Origin: Pisaster brevispinus
Lineage: Eukaryota; Echinodermata; Asteroidea; Forcipulatida; Asteriidae
Reading direction: 5' to 3'
Assembly: GCA_023634235.1 (NCBI GenBank)
Contig: JAMKCF010000005.1
Location: 1,217,001 to 1,281,000, forward strand
Length of the DNA stretch: 64,000 bases
Shown here: piece by piece, positions 23,640 to 35,104 of the stretch
How positions within the stretch are numbered: position 1 is the first letter of the stretch
How the letters are laid out: each line of letters opens with the position of its first letter
Position numbers and translations under genes: made by a program
The notes under the pieces: generated by a model
Told to the model about the DNA's origin: nothing
Databases searched by the model: none
The model's input: only the letters and a program-made list of their open reading frames with translations

Positions 23640-24575
23640 GGAACAGTGAAAGTCATTAATAGATATGAAGAGAAGCTGGCCAAGATTAGAATCTTGTGGG
23701 ACTCCGCAGAGAACTAAGAAAGACGATCGGAGTCACAGTTCATGAGGTAAATTGCTGGCTCTTATGAAATATTGGAACGATGGAGAGTAACTCCACTTAG
23801 ACCGCAATGTTCAAGCTTGGAAAGAAGAAGAATGGTTGATAGTGTCAAAAGCCTGCCTGCGAAAGCGATATTGATCATATCAATGAAAATGAAGATGAAA
23901 ATGAGAAGTAAATACTTGAAGAGGCGATTGTAGACCAGTCTCTCTATATCCTAATTGTTGAAAAGCACGGAAGAAAAGAAATAGGTCTGTAGTAAGTTGA
24001 TGGTGTTATGAGCGTCACCCGATTTGAAGATGGGGGATAACTTTAACAATTTTACGATTAGAAGGAACACAGCCTGTCAGAAAGAGGTTTGGCAATAAAG
24101 AGAATAACCGATTTTATCACAGTCGAACTAATGCCATCAAATCCATAACTAGTGCTGGATTAAATGTCTTGCCAACACGGGTAATTTCTTGAGAACAAGT
24201 ATAGGAGTAAGGAAAAAAGAAGAATAGTTTGGAATGTGTAATTAGTGTAAAAATTAGGTTTCGGTATAGGATGTTGTTAGCTAAGGAAGAACCCAAATTA
24301 GTAAAGAAGGAACTGAAGAAATTAGCAACGTCAGGAGGACTTGAGAAGAGAAGCTTGCCGTCAGTGAAATTGTCAGGAGCAGGTGTCTTTTTACCCATAC
24401 CAAGAATGTTGTTTATTTCCTGCCAAAAACCGTTTAAATCTGTCTTACGAGCTTGTGGGCATAATGATCTCTCCTTTTTGCCCTCCAGATGGTAGTTAGA
24501 TTGTGCAGATAATACCTATAAAGTCTACTTTTGCAGTTGCACGAATCAATAATAGACTGACTGATCCACGGTTGT
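23640..24575 (-). pseudogene. Decayed non-LTR retrotransposon (CR1/jockey-like reverse transcriptase)
   Basis: On the minus strand, going down in coordinate: PWISQSIID and HNLTTIWRAKRRDHYAHK (about 24570-24440), MGKKTPAPDNFTDGKLLF (24398-24345), SYGFDGISSTVIKS (about 24150-24105), TGCVPSNRKIVKVIP, YYRPISFLPCF (about 24000-23965) and AFDTINH (about 23857-23837), the last matching the catalytic motif A of reverse transcriptase. The pieces lie in different frames with stops between them, so it is a broken fossil. It covers the linker and the early palm; later motifs are lost or unreadable. Confidence 0.75.
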
Positions 24576-24760
24576 AGCAGGCAGTGACTTATCAAATAAA
24601 TTGTTACTTGATAAAATGGAATGGTTTATTTATTTTTTATTGTTCAGCTTGTTTAATGTATACTCAGTTCTTGAATTCTGTTGAGACACGAGGGTTTATA
24701 ACTAGTATTTTGTCATACTTAACGAAATTATACAACAGAAAACATTGTTAGGAAATACAT
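24575..24760. repeat. Direct repeat, right copy
   Basis: Partner of 22018-22190, about 80% identical by eye, with a few small insertions. Adjoins the 5' edge of the retrotransposon remnant. Confidence 0.7.
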
Positions 24761-25096
24761 CCACTCAACTTAAATGGTGTCATCATTATGAAAAAGATGG
24801 GAAAATGTTACATGACGGTTCTTAAAAAGAAAGTTATTTACACCCTTTGCATAATATAGGCTCTTGTTCTTTTAATTTGTTGTTTTGTTTGTATAATAGT
24901 AACAGTAAACACAATTGCGTAAAGATTTTCGGCACATTAACAACATTTTTTCGAAATATTGGACACGATCGTGCGTACACATTTATATGTGCTTCCAAAA
25001 TTAACCAGTTCTAAGACAATAAATTGGGCTTTTGACGTTTTAGACCAAATTATTTCATACTCGTATTGTGTGATTCGAAACACTCGAATAACAGTC

Positions 25097-25102
25097 TTTA
25101 TT
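25097..25102 (-). terminator. Polyadenylation signal of the lengsin-like gene
   Basis: TTTATT on + (AATAAA on the minus strand), about 100 bases past the stop codon at 25202. Confidence 0.5.
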
Positions 25103-25201
25103 CTATAAATTGTCCAACAGTACTAAGTGTTTTTGAACAAGGGCCATTCTTATAGCCCATTATGAAGTTATGTGTGCTCTAAACATTGCATTGTTTTAGA
25201 A

Positions 25202-26563
25202 CTACGTCATCACAAAGTAGCTGTTGTATTCCCACAATGAGTTCCCGGTTTCTATGGCTTTCTGTTCTATTTCAATTTCAAGCCGCTTAATAGCAAGGAA
25301 GGCTCGACAAAATTCCTCACCGAATGCCTCCTTAAGTACGATGTCTTCTTGGAAAGCATCAACAGCATCTTTGAGATTAGAAGGAAGAGCCTTGGTACCA
25401 GGAGGTACTTCTTCATTGTTGTAGGCGTCACCGGTAACTCTTGGTGGGAGGGGCAGTGATCGCTTGATGCCGTCTATGCCAGCAGCTACAGTGGCCGCTA
25501 GGGTCAGGTAAGGATTACTTGCACTGGCTCCCATACGGTTCTCAAGATACATACCATTGTCACCTTGAGTTTTAAGACGTAAAGCACAGGTCCTATTGTC
25601 TATTCCCCATGTTCCGTTGGTTGGAGCAAAACTAAAAGGTTTTGTTCGTTTCTGACAGTTCGTGGTTGGTGCCATGAGCAGACTAATAGCTGGGGCATGT
25701 GCAATGATACCAGCAATCCAGTGCTGGGCGAGCTTGGAAATACCAAGCTCCGTAGATGGGTCATGCATTAAGCTTATCTTTCCCTCGGTATCCCACAGAG
25801 AATGGCAAAAATGGGCAGAGCTTCCGGACTGATCATGCCACGGTTTGGACATGAATGAAGCGATGTAGCCTCGCTTCTGTGCAATCTCCTTGATGGCTGT
25901 ACGGTAGATATGCGCGTTGTCAGCAGCTCGAATACCAAAGGCTGGCTTGTAGGTAATCTCAACTTGACCGGGAGAAAGCTCCGTGTCAATAGCCTCTACG
26001 TCAACACCAGCCCTGTGTAAACACCTCGAAAATTCGTACAATAAGTCACTTTCGGCGAAAATACTTAAAGATGATCGCAGGTTTCCAGTGTGAAGTGGTT
26101 TCTTGGACTCGGCTCCAATGACGTAAAACTCGTGCTCGTGAGCTGAAAGTAGAGAGTAGCCCATCTCATTCAAACGGTCAATCTGTTGCCTTGCGATGTA
26201 ACGTGGATAGGATGATACTGGCTTGCCTTGAAAGTGCGGTTCTGTCAGCACCAAGGCCGTGTGTTCACACCATGGCACGGTGCGGAAGGTGCTCAGGTCC
26301 GGGAGGAATCCTGCATCTCCCCAGCCGATTTCTGTCGTGTATCCTGTACTTTGAGCGAAATGACAACTGGAGTCCATCGCTAGATGCACCAATGGGATGT
26401 TAATTCCACGGCTTGACTTCGATCGCACATGTCTGGACGGCACAACCTTGCAGCGAGAAAAACCACTCATGTCACCAAATTCGAAACGAATGAACTCAAT
26501 ACTTTCTTCTTCTATTTGTTTTTCCACCATCTCCAGTGTAAATTCGTTGTTTTCGAAATTCAT
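25202..26563 (-). CDS. LGSN: Lengsin-type glutamine synthetase-like protein
   Basis: Class I glutamine-synthetase fold; 453 aa, uninterrupted. Class I enzymes ligate ammonia to glutamate with ATP. Vertebrate lengsin is a lens protein thought to have lost activity, so the role here is open. Motifs in order: EFIRFEFGDMSG (N-terminal beta-grasp), HEHEFYVI near residues 142-149 (the paired metal Glu), ELSPGQVEI near 195-203, SSAHFCHSL near 248-256 (His of the active site), APTNGTWGIDNRT, and LENRMGASASNPYLTLAA. Most active-site residues seem present, but the usual R-x-E-x-R reads Y-L-E-N-R, as in the lengsin group. An upstream ATG at 26614 would add 17 residues, but it lies beyond a strong acceptor (TTTTATTTTACAG, ending about 26585), so I start at 26563. 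Confidence 0.88.
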   Translation of the reverse strand: MNFENNEFTLEMVEKQIEEESIEFIRFEFGDMSGFSRCKVVPSRHVRSKSSRGINIPLVHLAMDSSCHFAQSTGYTTEIGWGDAGFLPDLSTFRTVPWCEHTALVLTEPHFQGKPVSSYPRYIARQQIDRLNEMGYSLLSAHEHEFYVIGAESKKPLHTGNLRSSLSIFAESDLLYEFSRCLHRAGVDVEAIDTELSPGQVEITYKPAFGIRAADNAHIYRTAIKEIAQKRGYIASFMSKPWHDQSGSSAHFCHSLWDTEGKISLMHDPSTELGISKLAQHWIAGIIAHAPAISLLMAPTTNCQKRTKPFSFAPTNGTWGIDNRTCALRLKTQGDNGMYLENRMGASASNPYLTLAATVAAGIDGIKRSLPLPPRVTGDAYNNEEVPPGTKALPSNLKDAVDAFQEDIVLKEAFGEEFCRAFLAIKRLEIEIEQKAIETGNSLWEYNSYFVMT

Positions 26564-26848
26564 GTTTGTTTTTATTCGATGACGTCTGTAAAATAAAATA
26601 AAAAGTGAGACCAAAATTGTTTGAAAATTATTTCAAAATAAAAAAGTTAAAAACTTTCACATGGTTATTTATTTATGTTTATTTAATTTCTCGGGCCATC
26701 ATAAAGTTACAAGTACAATTACGTAAACAGACGTAACAATTCTCGAATAAATTCACCCGTTGGTTGTTAATCCAATGAGAAAGGAATCATACACACTACT
26801 GAGTTATAGACTTGCGTTTAGATGGCATTTCGATGCCACAGTCATTAT

Positions 26849-27680
26849 CTGAGGTGTGGTTGTTTTTGACAGAGCTCGACGATCGCGTGAGCTGCCGTGG
26901 CAGGAGAGATCCCACATACGGCGAATTGTGTATAAACTTCGTCTGATAGCGTCCTCTTTTTAATCAATTTCCTTCGGCCCATGTAAGGCCTTGTCGGAAT
27001 TAGCGGCTGTGGCTATGTTTACGATTGTTGCTTATGGTGTTGCCAGACAACCTAAACTTTAACATGACGCAGGTGTTGACGTAGCCATAGCCGTCAATTC
27101 GGACACGGCATTAATTTACCGTATACTCACACACCACAGGTGGACAAAAATCTGCTATCACACTGGAAATAAGCTGGGCCCAGTTGCATGTCTCTGTTTA
27201 CCGTAAGCAAATAATCTGCGCTTACGGTAGCAAGGAATTACACGCCATGAAATTACCTTGTGGGGTCCATTGTTCCATTGTTGTCAGGACCCCACAAATG
27301 CCCTTCCGTGTGTCCACCCACCCACACACACACCCATCCTTGTCGATTGTCGATTGGTAGAACACGAGTCTAGTGTCATTCTTTATTTTTATGACGTCAC
27401 AAGCCCAAACAGCGGCCTCACCAAGGTAATTGAGGTACTGAGAGTTGTACATGAATGAACGTTTCCATTGTTTTACCTCAGTGATGGCGGCCGATCATTG
27501 ACTTCTATTAACGGAGAAGTTCGATAATGCGAGAATTGCACAGTCTATGTTGTTGCCATGGATCGACCAATATTATTAGAATCGACGATCCAAGTGTGCT
27601 TGAAGTTCATAAGCCATACAAGAGATCAGCTGATTTCCAGGTCACGTGATCGCCGAGCTCTTAAAACAACCACACGTCAG
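26849..27680. mobile_element. MITE with about 45 bp inverted ends, containing nested elements
   Basis: The left end, CTGAGGTGTGGTTGTTTTTG then GAGCTCGACGATCGCGTGA, is inverted at 27636-27680 (TCACGTGATCGCCGAGCTC then AACAACCACACGTCAG). The interior holds the small MITE at 26988-27109 and, near 27390-27500, sequence related to the 44203 MITE (CACAAGCCxAAACAGC, GTTTCCATTGT, GATGGCGGCC). Lies within the presumed 5' intron of the lengsin-like gene. Confidence 0.65.
26988..27109. mobile_element. Short MITE, about 122 bp
   Basis: GCCTTGTCGGAATTAGCGGC then TGTGGCTATG, inverted at the other end (CATAGCCGTCAATTCGGACACGGC, 27086-27109). Arms of about 30 bases make most of the element foldable. Confidence 0.75.
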
Positions 27681-28494
27681 ACTGGGACCAAGGTGTAAGA
27701 CCGTATACATTGAAACGACATCCAAAGAAAATTCCTTTCTTATTACAAACAAAACATCGACCTTAAAGGGGAGAAATAGTTGAACCAGCTAGAACCTAAC
27801 GATTTGTCTAAAGAAGTTTCTTTATAATTATGGTTGTTACATTTTCTGTCCAATATATGGAACTAATCATATGCATCTAAAGGAAAGATCGGAAATTTAA
27901 AGGGAAATCACACAATAATTGTTGTAACTTGTTTGTTTAAAACAACAAGTATTTAAATGGTATTAAACAGTATACATAGCAAATTTACTTCATATTGACT
28001 TGCAAAGAACGTGCATTTACCCAAGAAAGAGAAACGAAGTGAATTTGTGTTAGCATTGTGATCCATAAAACCGTTCAACTTTTTATGACCACCGCAATTA
28101 TTTGACTTAACCTTTAAAAAACGACATCGGTTGTGCAAGACTGCAGAAGTTTGGGGACAAATCAAACTGTTGTAATTGTAAGCCACACATTTTCGTTTTA
28201 CAAAAGTCCAACCCCTCCCATCCTGCAAGCGTTGAAATTAACTATATAACAGTTAAGATAAATTTCAATTATTCTTGTTGGGTTTTGTGGGCACTTTCGG
28301 ATTACGACCAAATACATAATCAAAAAAAGTTCGTTTTGTCAATTCTGTTCTCTCTGTGGTCACAAAATGATTCAATTAACTGATAATCGCCGTGCTGATA
28401 TTAACGTTGCACTAACACTAGTTAAAAATAAATTATTAATAGTGTCGTAAACACTGTCGAAATGCCAAATTCATTTGCCTAATATGTTATTCTT

Positions 28495-28731
28495 ACCTCT
28501 CTTGTGTGGAAGCCTCTTTTTCGACAGGAATGTATTTAACCGAGTTTCACTCAGTTGTAATGAAAGGTAAAACGATGATGAGGCTCAGCAGCGCGTCGTG
28601 TGACTTGCAGCATGCTGGTCGAAGCATTATATGTCAGTGTCACTCAATAATACAACATAGGCATAGGTGCCTTCTTAACAGCGCCCAGTGACGACGATGA
28701 CACCATCACGCGCATGTCTTCACTTTTTATA
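28495..28731 (-). promoter_or_regulatory. Probable TATA box and non-coding first exon of the lengsin-like gene
   Basis: Minus strand: TATAAAAAG at 28731-28723, then about 200 bases ending in AGAG followed by a donor GTAAGAATA (28494). Joining this to the acceptor just upstream of the start codon would give a 5' UTR exon and a 1.9 kb intron. The exon contains upstream ATGs. Inferred from motif spacing only. Confidence 0.45.
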
Positions 28732-29621
28732 GGTACGCCTAGACTGACTTGCGTCAACTCAAGACAACTCACGGCAACTATAAGATCTCGAGACGGTCAC
28801 ATATTCGGACCTGGATCGCATAGCTACGCTGGTTGGCCTTGTTGATTAATCCAGTGGGAAGATGTTTAGTGCAGGGTGTAAAGACAGTGATGATGTATCT
28901 TCTCACCAATGCCGTAAAAGGCTAATCAACGAGAATGGAGACTCTGAAAGGTCTGTCCCGGGGTCACAGTTTTCCATTATGGACTCTAAGACTGAATTTT
29001 AGCTTCCCTGCAAGTAGAGCTCATTATTTTATGTTATGTCAATGCCAAAATCTTGCCCATTAATCAGTCATTTCTATTTCAATCGACACAATTATAATTT
29101 AAGCATTACCCTACCACCAAAAGATAACATGTTTCACCAACTTTTGTTCTTTACATTGCATCTTTCTATTTCGCCTTTTACTATACAGATTCGCATCTCA
29201 CGAACCCTGTACTTTGTTTTAGTGCATTATTCTTCCGTGTTCTTCACATGCCTCAAATGACTTCACATTCCCTTCATTTCAAGTGCAGGAGGTAATGATA
29301 AACTGTTGAAATTCGTAAACAGAGGGCGCACTTCAAAAGCTTATACTTGTCGATAGTCGTCGGAGAATCATTGTGTAGTCATATTAACACGGAATTTCAA
29401 TGTATCCACCTACAAACGGGCTCCACTGAATAACAGAATGTCCCCGTAGGAAATACGTTGAGCTAGTTTTTCTTTTAAGTGTTTGTTGTTGCAATAAACA
29501 ACTTTAGGCTACATTCGGTATTTCCTCGAACTGTTGAAGTCAACATAAAAACTAAAAACGTATAAATGAACTTACAAGCACACTGTATTATTTCTAACAA
29601 ACTATTTCGAATAAAGTACTC

Positions 29622-29661
29622 GGTATACCATAGAGCAAGGAACAGACTCTATGGGTATACC
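29622..29661. repeat. Imperfect hairpin, GGTATACC(C)ATAGAG
   Basis: GGTATACCATAGAG on the left and CTCTATGGGTATACC on the right, a one-base-bulged stem of 14 pairs with a short loop. The left arm shares ACCATAGAGCAAGGA with the hairpin at 32570. Confidence 0.75.
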
Positions 29662-30784
29662 GTCTCATTTATCATTCTGCCAACGTTACGACTGTCAAAC
29701 AAAGCCAGGGCGTTACAACGCAAGTAAGCTATAATTGCCCCAAAACAGGAGACACAAGTAAACAAAACCAAATAATAGGTAAACCTATACCGACACATGC
29801 TGTGCCCACTCATTAGACTTACAAATATGTAAGTCTGTTTATATGTGTCTTTTGTTTAACTGTTTATACAAGTAGGGCTGAAAAGTTGAAATTCTGTCAT
29901 CTTTTAATTCCAGATTTTATTCCGTGACACAACTAAACTTGTTTGTTACAATACAAATAATACAGATGCAAAGAACTTGGGGGGGGGGGGGGGTGGGCCT
30001 GCAGTGAAAAGAGGAAAATACATTATTTGATAGTCATTTTAATTTGAATGCAAATGATAATACCTCAATGTGCTCTAATTTGTGAAAATCTCGCGAAATT
30101 GAATGGCTAATAATGAAAACTTTCAGAAAGTAAGGAACTTAACCGGGAAAAACCAATACATGTATTATCGTTTAGTTATTACCATTACTGTATTAACATT
30201 AGTTAAATGCCGGATGTTTACATGACCTACATCATAAACTGTATCCACTTTAATTGCTTTATAAATAAATAAATATGAGTAATTGAGAAGCGGAATTCTG
30301 TGATTCGAAGAACACATTGTGGAAACAATGACAGGTTTGACAGACTACGCAATGCACTCCAGTTATGTCCGGAAACTGGTCATTGCGGTGACTGTTGTAA
30401 CTTTACCGCCTACAAATTTGATTACGTAATGCAGGAAGAGTGATTTAATTCAGCTTAATGCGACTCTTCACAAAGAGAAAGGAGCCTCAATGGTCTTCCC
30501 AGATTTTTTCTACAACCGTGGTTGTTCACCTTTTCAAACAACCTGGGATAACTTGGAAACGTGGTTCATGTTGTACTGTCATACCGCACAGAGTTCATTC
30601 GTACATAATTTAAAATACTCAACCCGGGGTCTTCTGTTCGTCAGAGCACGAATTTCACACTTTCACGAGAACATCAACAGCTTTTGAAACTATCTTCTCC
30701 TGGGCAATACTTTTTTATCACAAGTTCCTCTCCAAATAGGTACTGAGTATCAACTTGAAGTACCATGAGAATGATTGATTGTGT

Positions 30785-31850
30785 TACAGTCATTTTACCA
30801 GTTCGGGATCACTTTTTGAATTCACATTGTTTTTGGTTGCAATCTCTTTGACATTTTAAACAAAAAAGTTTATCATTTTACCTAAACATGTTATAAAACT
30901 CACCAAGTATCCACTGACAAAAAAAGATTAGTACTTTTGAAGAGGCTTTGAGAAAAGTATTGTCACCTGTTTGACCAGTTCAGGATCAGTTGATTCTATT
31001 CTGAATCAGTAGCTTGCCCTCTATTGCAAACCAATACTCCCATTCATAAAACTGTCTCTCAAGGACACAAACTTCACAAGTGTGCTGGCATGGACATGGA
31101 CTTCCTTTCTCCAGAGAATTTCATGCAAGTGTATTCAACAGCAGCGCAAAAATCCAGCAACAAAAACACAAAACAACAGCAAAGGCAAATGAAAAGGTGA
31201 AGCACGCCTAAAAGCAACATTGACCCAAATATCTTAGACTATTCTTACAGTCGCAATTTCCTCCGCCAAGTTTCATTTTCTCACAAAAAAACAATATTCC
31301 TACAAGAATTTGTTGAAGAAATGTATCTTAAAAGCAACAAATAAACTTTCGACTGCAGCAGTAAGATTTTACCTCACTGAGTGCAGCACCATTTGACGCA
31401 ATGAGAGATGCTGTGTAGTGAGTGATCCCGAACTGGTCAAGGGTACGATGCCCCCCAAAAGACGATTTCGGTAATTTCGTCTCCTCAAAAAAACAAGACG
31501 ACTGCTCAGTATTTACCTGAAATATTTTTAACACATTCTAAGCATTTAACATAAATTTTATTCGCCCTGGCGTTCAAATTTTAAAGGTGAGAAGTTTTAA
31601 CAACGTTTTTCAACCAACATTTAAAAAAAAAATAATGATCAAAATCGCAGACAAACTTCAAAAAAATGGCCATAATTTATTTGTTGATGAAGTTTGGAAC
31701 CTTATTTTGGGTTTGTTGGTTTATTGCATGTTATTCTTCACATGTATCAACAGAAATTGGTAATGTGAGAAGTAACTTAATTATGGGGTTGTTGTAAAGT
31801 TGAAGTGATCCCGAACTGGTCAATGATCCCGAACTGGTCAAATGACTGTA
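30785..31850. mobile_element. Tc1/mariner-type non-autonomous element with TA duplication
   Basis: The element 30787-31848 (1,062 bp) is flanked by TA on both sides. It begins CAGTCATTTTACCAGTTCGG and ends with the inverse. The motif GATCCCGAACTGGTCA is repeated inside: twice in tandem at the right end, once near 31427, and inverted near 30972, in addition to the left end. CAGT ends and a TA target are typical of Tc1/mariner. No transposase frame. Confidence 0.8.
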
Positions 31851-32569
31851 CAGTCTGGCCCATTTTGTATTCGTATAATGAGTAGGCCCTATCGTTGGCC
31901 ATTCTGACATTTTAATAACAATAATTTCACAAACACAGCTCATTTTTGACTTACCAAGAATCTCCCATGAATACTACTCAAGACTCTTGATACAATGCAT
32001 GTGTCCAGTTTGATTTTTGTAAACTTCTGCATCGAAAATTGTAGAAAACTTAATCCAAACTTTGGAAGAATTCAGTTGTCCATTTTACATTGAAATTTGC
32101 AGACGACAAGAAGACCTATATTTAGACATCTGTGACGTTGATTACCTCATACCTTATCAGTTTATACGCATGGAGCTTTTAAAATGTAACATTACAAAGA
32201 TATGTTTGCTTCTCGTTAACAATGTACATGTATTGATAACTATGTAAAAAAATGAAACAGAATTGAGTTTACATTGTTTGTTTTAAGTTGAAAAAAAACC
32301 CAAGTTTGTTAACGCAAACTTTCCTAAAATCTTGGACGTGCGGGAACTAGGGTAAATTATTTGCATATGAAACCTCCACCAAGGCACGCATGTGCGCATG
32401 CCGTTCGCGTGCCGTCTTTTGTAACATTCCCGATAAAAGGTGCTTTTGTTAGACTTACAATACGAGGTAGCAGTAGGCCACACATGAAGCTGCTTAAGTA
32501 GGCAATATTGACAGCAAATTTTGTGCTTAGCAAAGATAAGCATGACTAGTCAGAAATGGCGCATGTAAC

Positions 32570-32594
32570 CATAGAGCAAGGACCTTGCTCTATG
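32570..32594. repeat. Near-perfect 25 bp hairpin
   Basis: CATAGAGCAAGG, A, CCTTGCTCTATG: twelve pairs around a single base. Lies just outside the GGGCCC MITE pair. Confidence 0.9.
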
Positions 32595-32603
32595 ATGTGA
32601 CCA

Positions 32604-32900
32604 GGGCCCAAATTCATAGAGTTGCCTATAATAGGCACAGAAAGTAGATACGCACAACAAAAATATGCTCACAGAATAAAGTTACTAGCCAAAATACCAT
32701 GACCTAATTTCATAAAGCTGTTAAGCAGAAAATTCTGCTCAGCAAATATCTTTACTTACCAAGAAATGAGCGGGGACCAGTGGCAACAGATTAAACTTTA
32801 TGGAATGTTGGTTGGTACATAGGGCCTAACCTGTTTCTGCTAAGCAAAATTTTCCTGTGCTTAGCAAGTTTTTGTGCTTACAGGCGCTATGAAATTGGGC
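32604..32900. mobile_element. GGGCCC-family MITE, copy 1
   Basis: Starts GGGCCCAAATTCATAGAG and ends GCGCTATGAAATTGGGC. The interior is full of TTAAGCAGAAAA / TGCTTAGCAA motifs that pair with each other. Separated by three bases from copy 2. Confidence 0.75.
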
Positions 32901-32903
32901 ACA

Positions 32904-33186
32904 GGGCCCAATTTCATAGAGCTGCTTAACGGCTGATTTTGTGCTTACTGTGCAGTTTCCATTTCACAGCGCTGCTAACCGTAAGCACATGAAAAGGCAT
33001 GCTAACCTTCCGGTGCTTACTGTATGAAAATGAATGACGTAACAATGCAAATCCACGGTGAACGCGCAAGATGGCTGCCTAATTTTCTTGCTAACCTGTG
33101 AAATACGCTTACGCTTAAGCACATTTTTCTGCTATAGTTAGCACGAAAATTTGCTTACCGTTAAGCAGCGCTATGAAATTGGGCCC
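32904..33186. mobile_element. GGGCCC-family MITE, copy 2
   Basis: GGGCCCAATTTCATAGAGC at the left, GCGCTATGAAATTGGGCCC at the right, with AGCTGCTTAA / TTAAGCAGCG continuing the arms. Decayed relatives of the same sequence appear near 27176-27230 and 37479-37502. Confidence 0.85.
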
Positions 33187-33467
33187 AGGTCTTTGGAATA
33201 TCACTCATCAATTCAACTTATAAAAGATGCTATGAGAAAAAGCTTGAACATTTTGAAACTATAATCAGGACTTTTAAACCATATATTTTTTTAAAAGGAT
33301 GAGAATAAAATAAATTTTGATAAACAAAGTACATGTAAACATGAAATGATTGTCCTGTTGAGTTTTTTTCAAACGTTGCCATTATGAAGAATGGTCAAAT
33401 ATACAGTACATTGGTTTTAATATTCAGTTATGATAAAAAAAATATGTTCGATATGTTCCATACCCTG

Positions 33468-35104
33468 TTAAACCATGATATCTTGCACGCAATTTGGGTA
33501 AGCTTCACTCCAAGCTCCATTTTTACATGTCACCATGCTTGGTCCAATCAACTGATAGCCTTGTAGACATTTGAAATACAGTATGTCACCATGACCCCTA
33601 CTTCCACTGGTTTGTGCATTTGATGGGGATTCACCTAATCCGCAATCAGCTGAAACAAATAATATAAACGAGTTTATTTTTATTTTTTTCTTATATAAAA
33701 GGGGAAGCCGGGGAACTAAAAATAAAATTTAAGCATTGAGATTTGACCGAATAAACTGTAAGTTCGATCTGGTATAACAGACATAGTATGGCAAGGTAAA
33801 CAATGATTAACATAACAAGAATCTCATTCAGGCACTTTTTTCAAACTTTACTTTACTATATTTTTTAGGAGTTTACCAAAACAAAATGGCACATCATGGT
33901 TCCATCGTCCATCCTTACACGTGACAGCACTAGCGCCTACCAAACTGTAACCCTGGTTACATTGAAAGCGAGCCACACTTCCATATTTGCCTTGTGTAGT
34001 GGACACAGCACCATTAGCAGGAGCTTCTAGAGAATCACAATCAGCTGTTGGAATAATAAATACTCATCAAGATATAACTTACACTCACCCTCATCAAGAT
34101 TTGGGTCCTCTTTAGTTTGATAAGGGTTTATCATGACTTTATTTGTCTCGATATTTCAAAGAACGGGATAACTTTACAAAAATATATGTCCACTCTATAA
34201 GAAAAGTTGAAGTTGTTCTGCAATGTACAGCATAAGAGAAACGAGTTGATTATATGCGGTATGGGTTTTATTTATTTACTTGACAAACAAAATAAAGGAA
34301 ATGTCATCCGGGACCCCTCCCCAAATTGAGCAGGACTACAGTCCAGTTAACTTCCATTTGCATATCTCTAAGATAATAAAAAAAACATTGTTAACGATTT
34401 TCTGAAAGCTGCTCGTGAGGTAGAGTGGCGGAAGAAGATAATGACTTACCAATGCATTTTGGAACAGGCAGAGACCATTCTCCATTATTCTGGCACACGG
34501 ACACGGGGGAACCAACACGTTCAAATCCATTGGGACACTCAAAATATACTTTGCTTCCAGTTGAAAATACAGACGCTCCCCGTCTCATTCCCCCCACCGG
34601 CACCCCCGGGTCTGGACATTCGACTGAAAACAAACAATTGTTTTGATAATATAATTTTACCTTCAACTTAATATTCAACCTTCAACTAAAAAAATTACCC
34701 CCCTAAAAAAACCCGAGAATAAACCCCCCCCCCCAAAAAAAAGCAAACACCAAACGCAACAAACAAACAATTTAACAAACAAAATATTCGTGAAATAGGT
34801 GTCTAGATTTGGTTGTTAAGTTGGTTTTTTACCTAGTGACCAACAAAACTGTTTACGTTCCACGTTCTTAAGACAACATAGTAAATGCAACATTACTTTA
34901 AATTTACTCCTTAAAGTGACAGATAAACGACTTTATTTGACAACAAAATCTATGTGATTCTGTCTACATCTGTAGAAAGGCATAGGACATTAAGTTTGTC
35001 TGTCTGCCATCTTGAAGTCAACTTAAAAAAGTTTACTCACCATTTCCTGCGAACGCAGAAGACAAACACAAAGCCACAAACACGACAAAAACAGAACCAA
35101 ACAT
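33468..35104 (-). CDS. Secreted protein with three sushi (CCP) domains
   Basis: Four exons on the minus strand: 35104-35041, 34623-34450, 34044-33877, 33649-33468; 195 aa with a stop at 33470-33468. Exon 1 encodes a signal peptide (MFGSVFVVFVALCLSSAFAG). Each later exon encodes one sushi module with four cysteines and the conserved Trp: ECPDPGVP..YFECPNG..VCQNNGEW..KC; DCDSLEAP..FQCNQGY..TCKDGRW..FC; DCGLGESP..FKCLQGY..TCKNGAW..NC. The third is followed by VQDIMV and the stop. All introns are phase 1, the usual arrangement for shuffled sushi exons. There is no membrane segment or catalytic domain. Sushi modules bind proteins and sugars, for example in complement regulators and adhesion proteins; nothing here identifies the partner. 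Confidence 0.85.

Larger units (their letters stand above)
20625..25096. other. Intergenic region between CEP135 and the lengsin-like gene
   Basis: Convergent spacer. Contains the CEP135 3' UTR, a minisatellite, a decayed non-LTR retrotransposon and two direct repeats (each listed). A poly-G run lies at 23377. I see no other gene: the ORFs here are short and have no recognisable domain. Confidence 0.6.
28732..33467. other. Intergenic region rich in MITEs
   Basis: Between the lengsin-like promoter and the 3' end of the sushi gene. Holds the Tc1/mariner-type element (30785), two GGGCCC-ended MITEs (32604, 32904), two short hairpins (29622, 32570) and a poly-G run at 29981. I see no gene in it. 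Confidence 0.6.
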
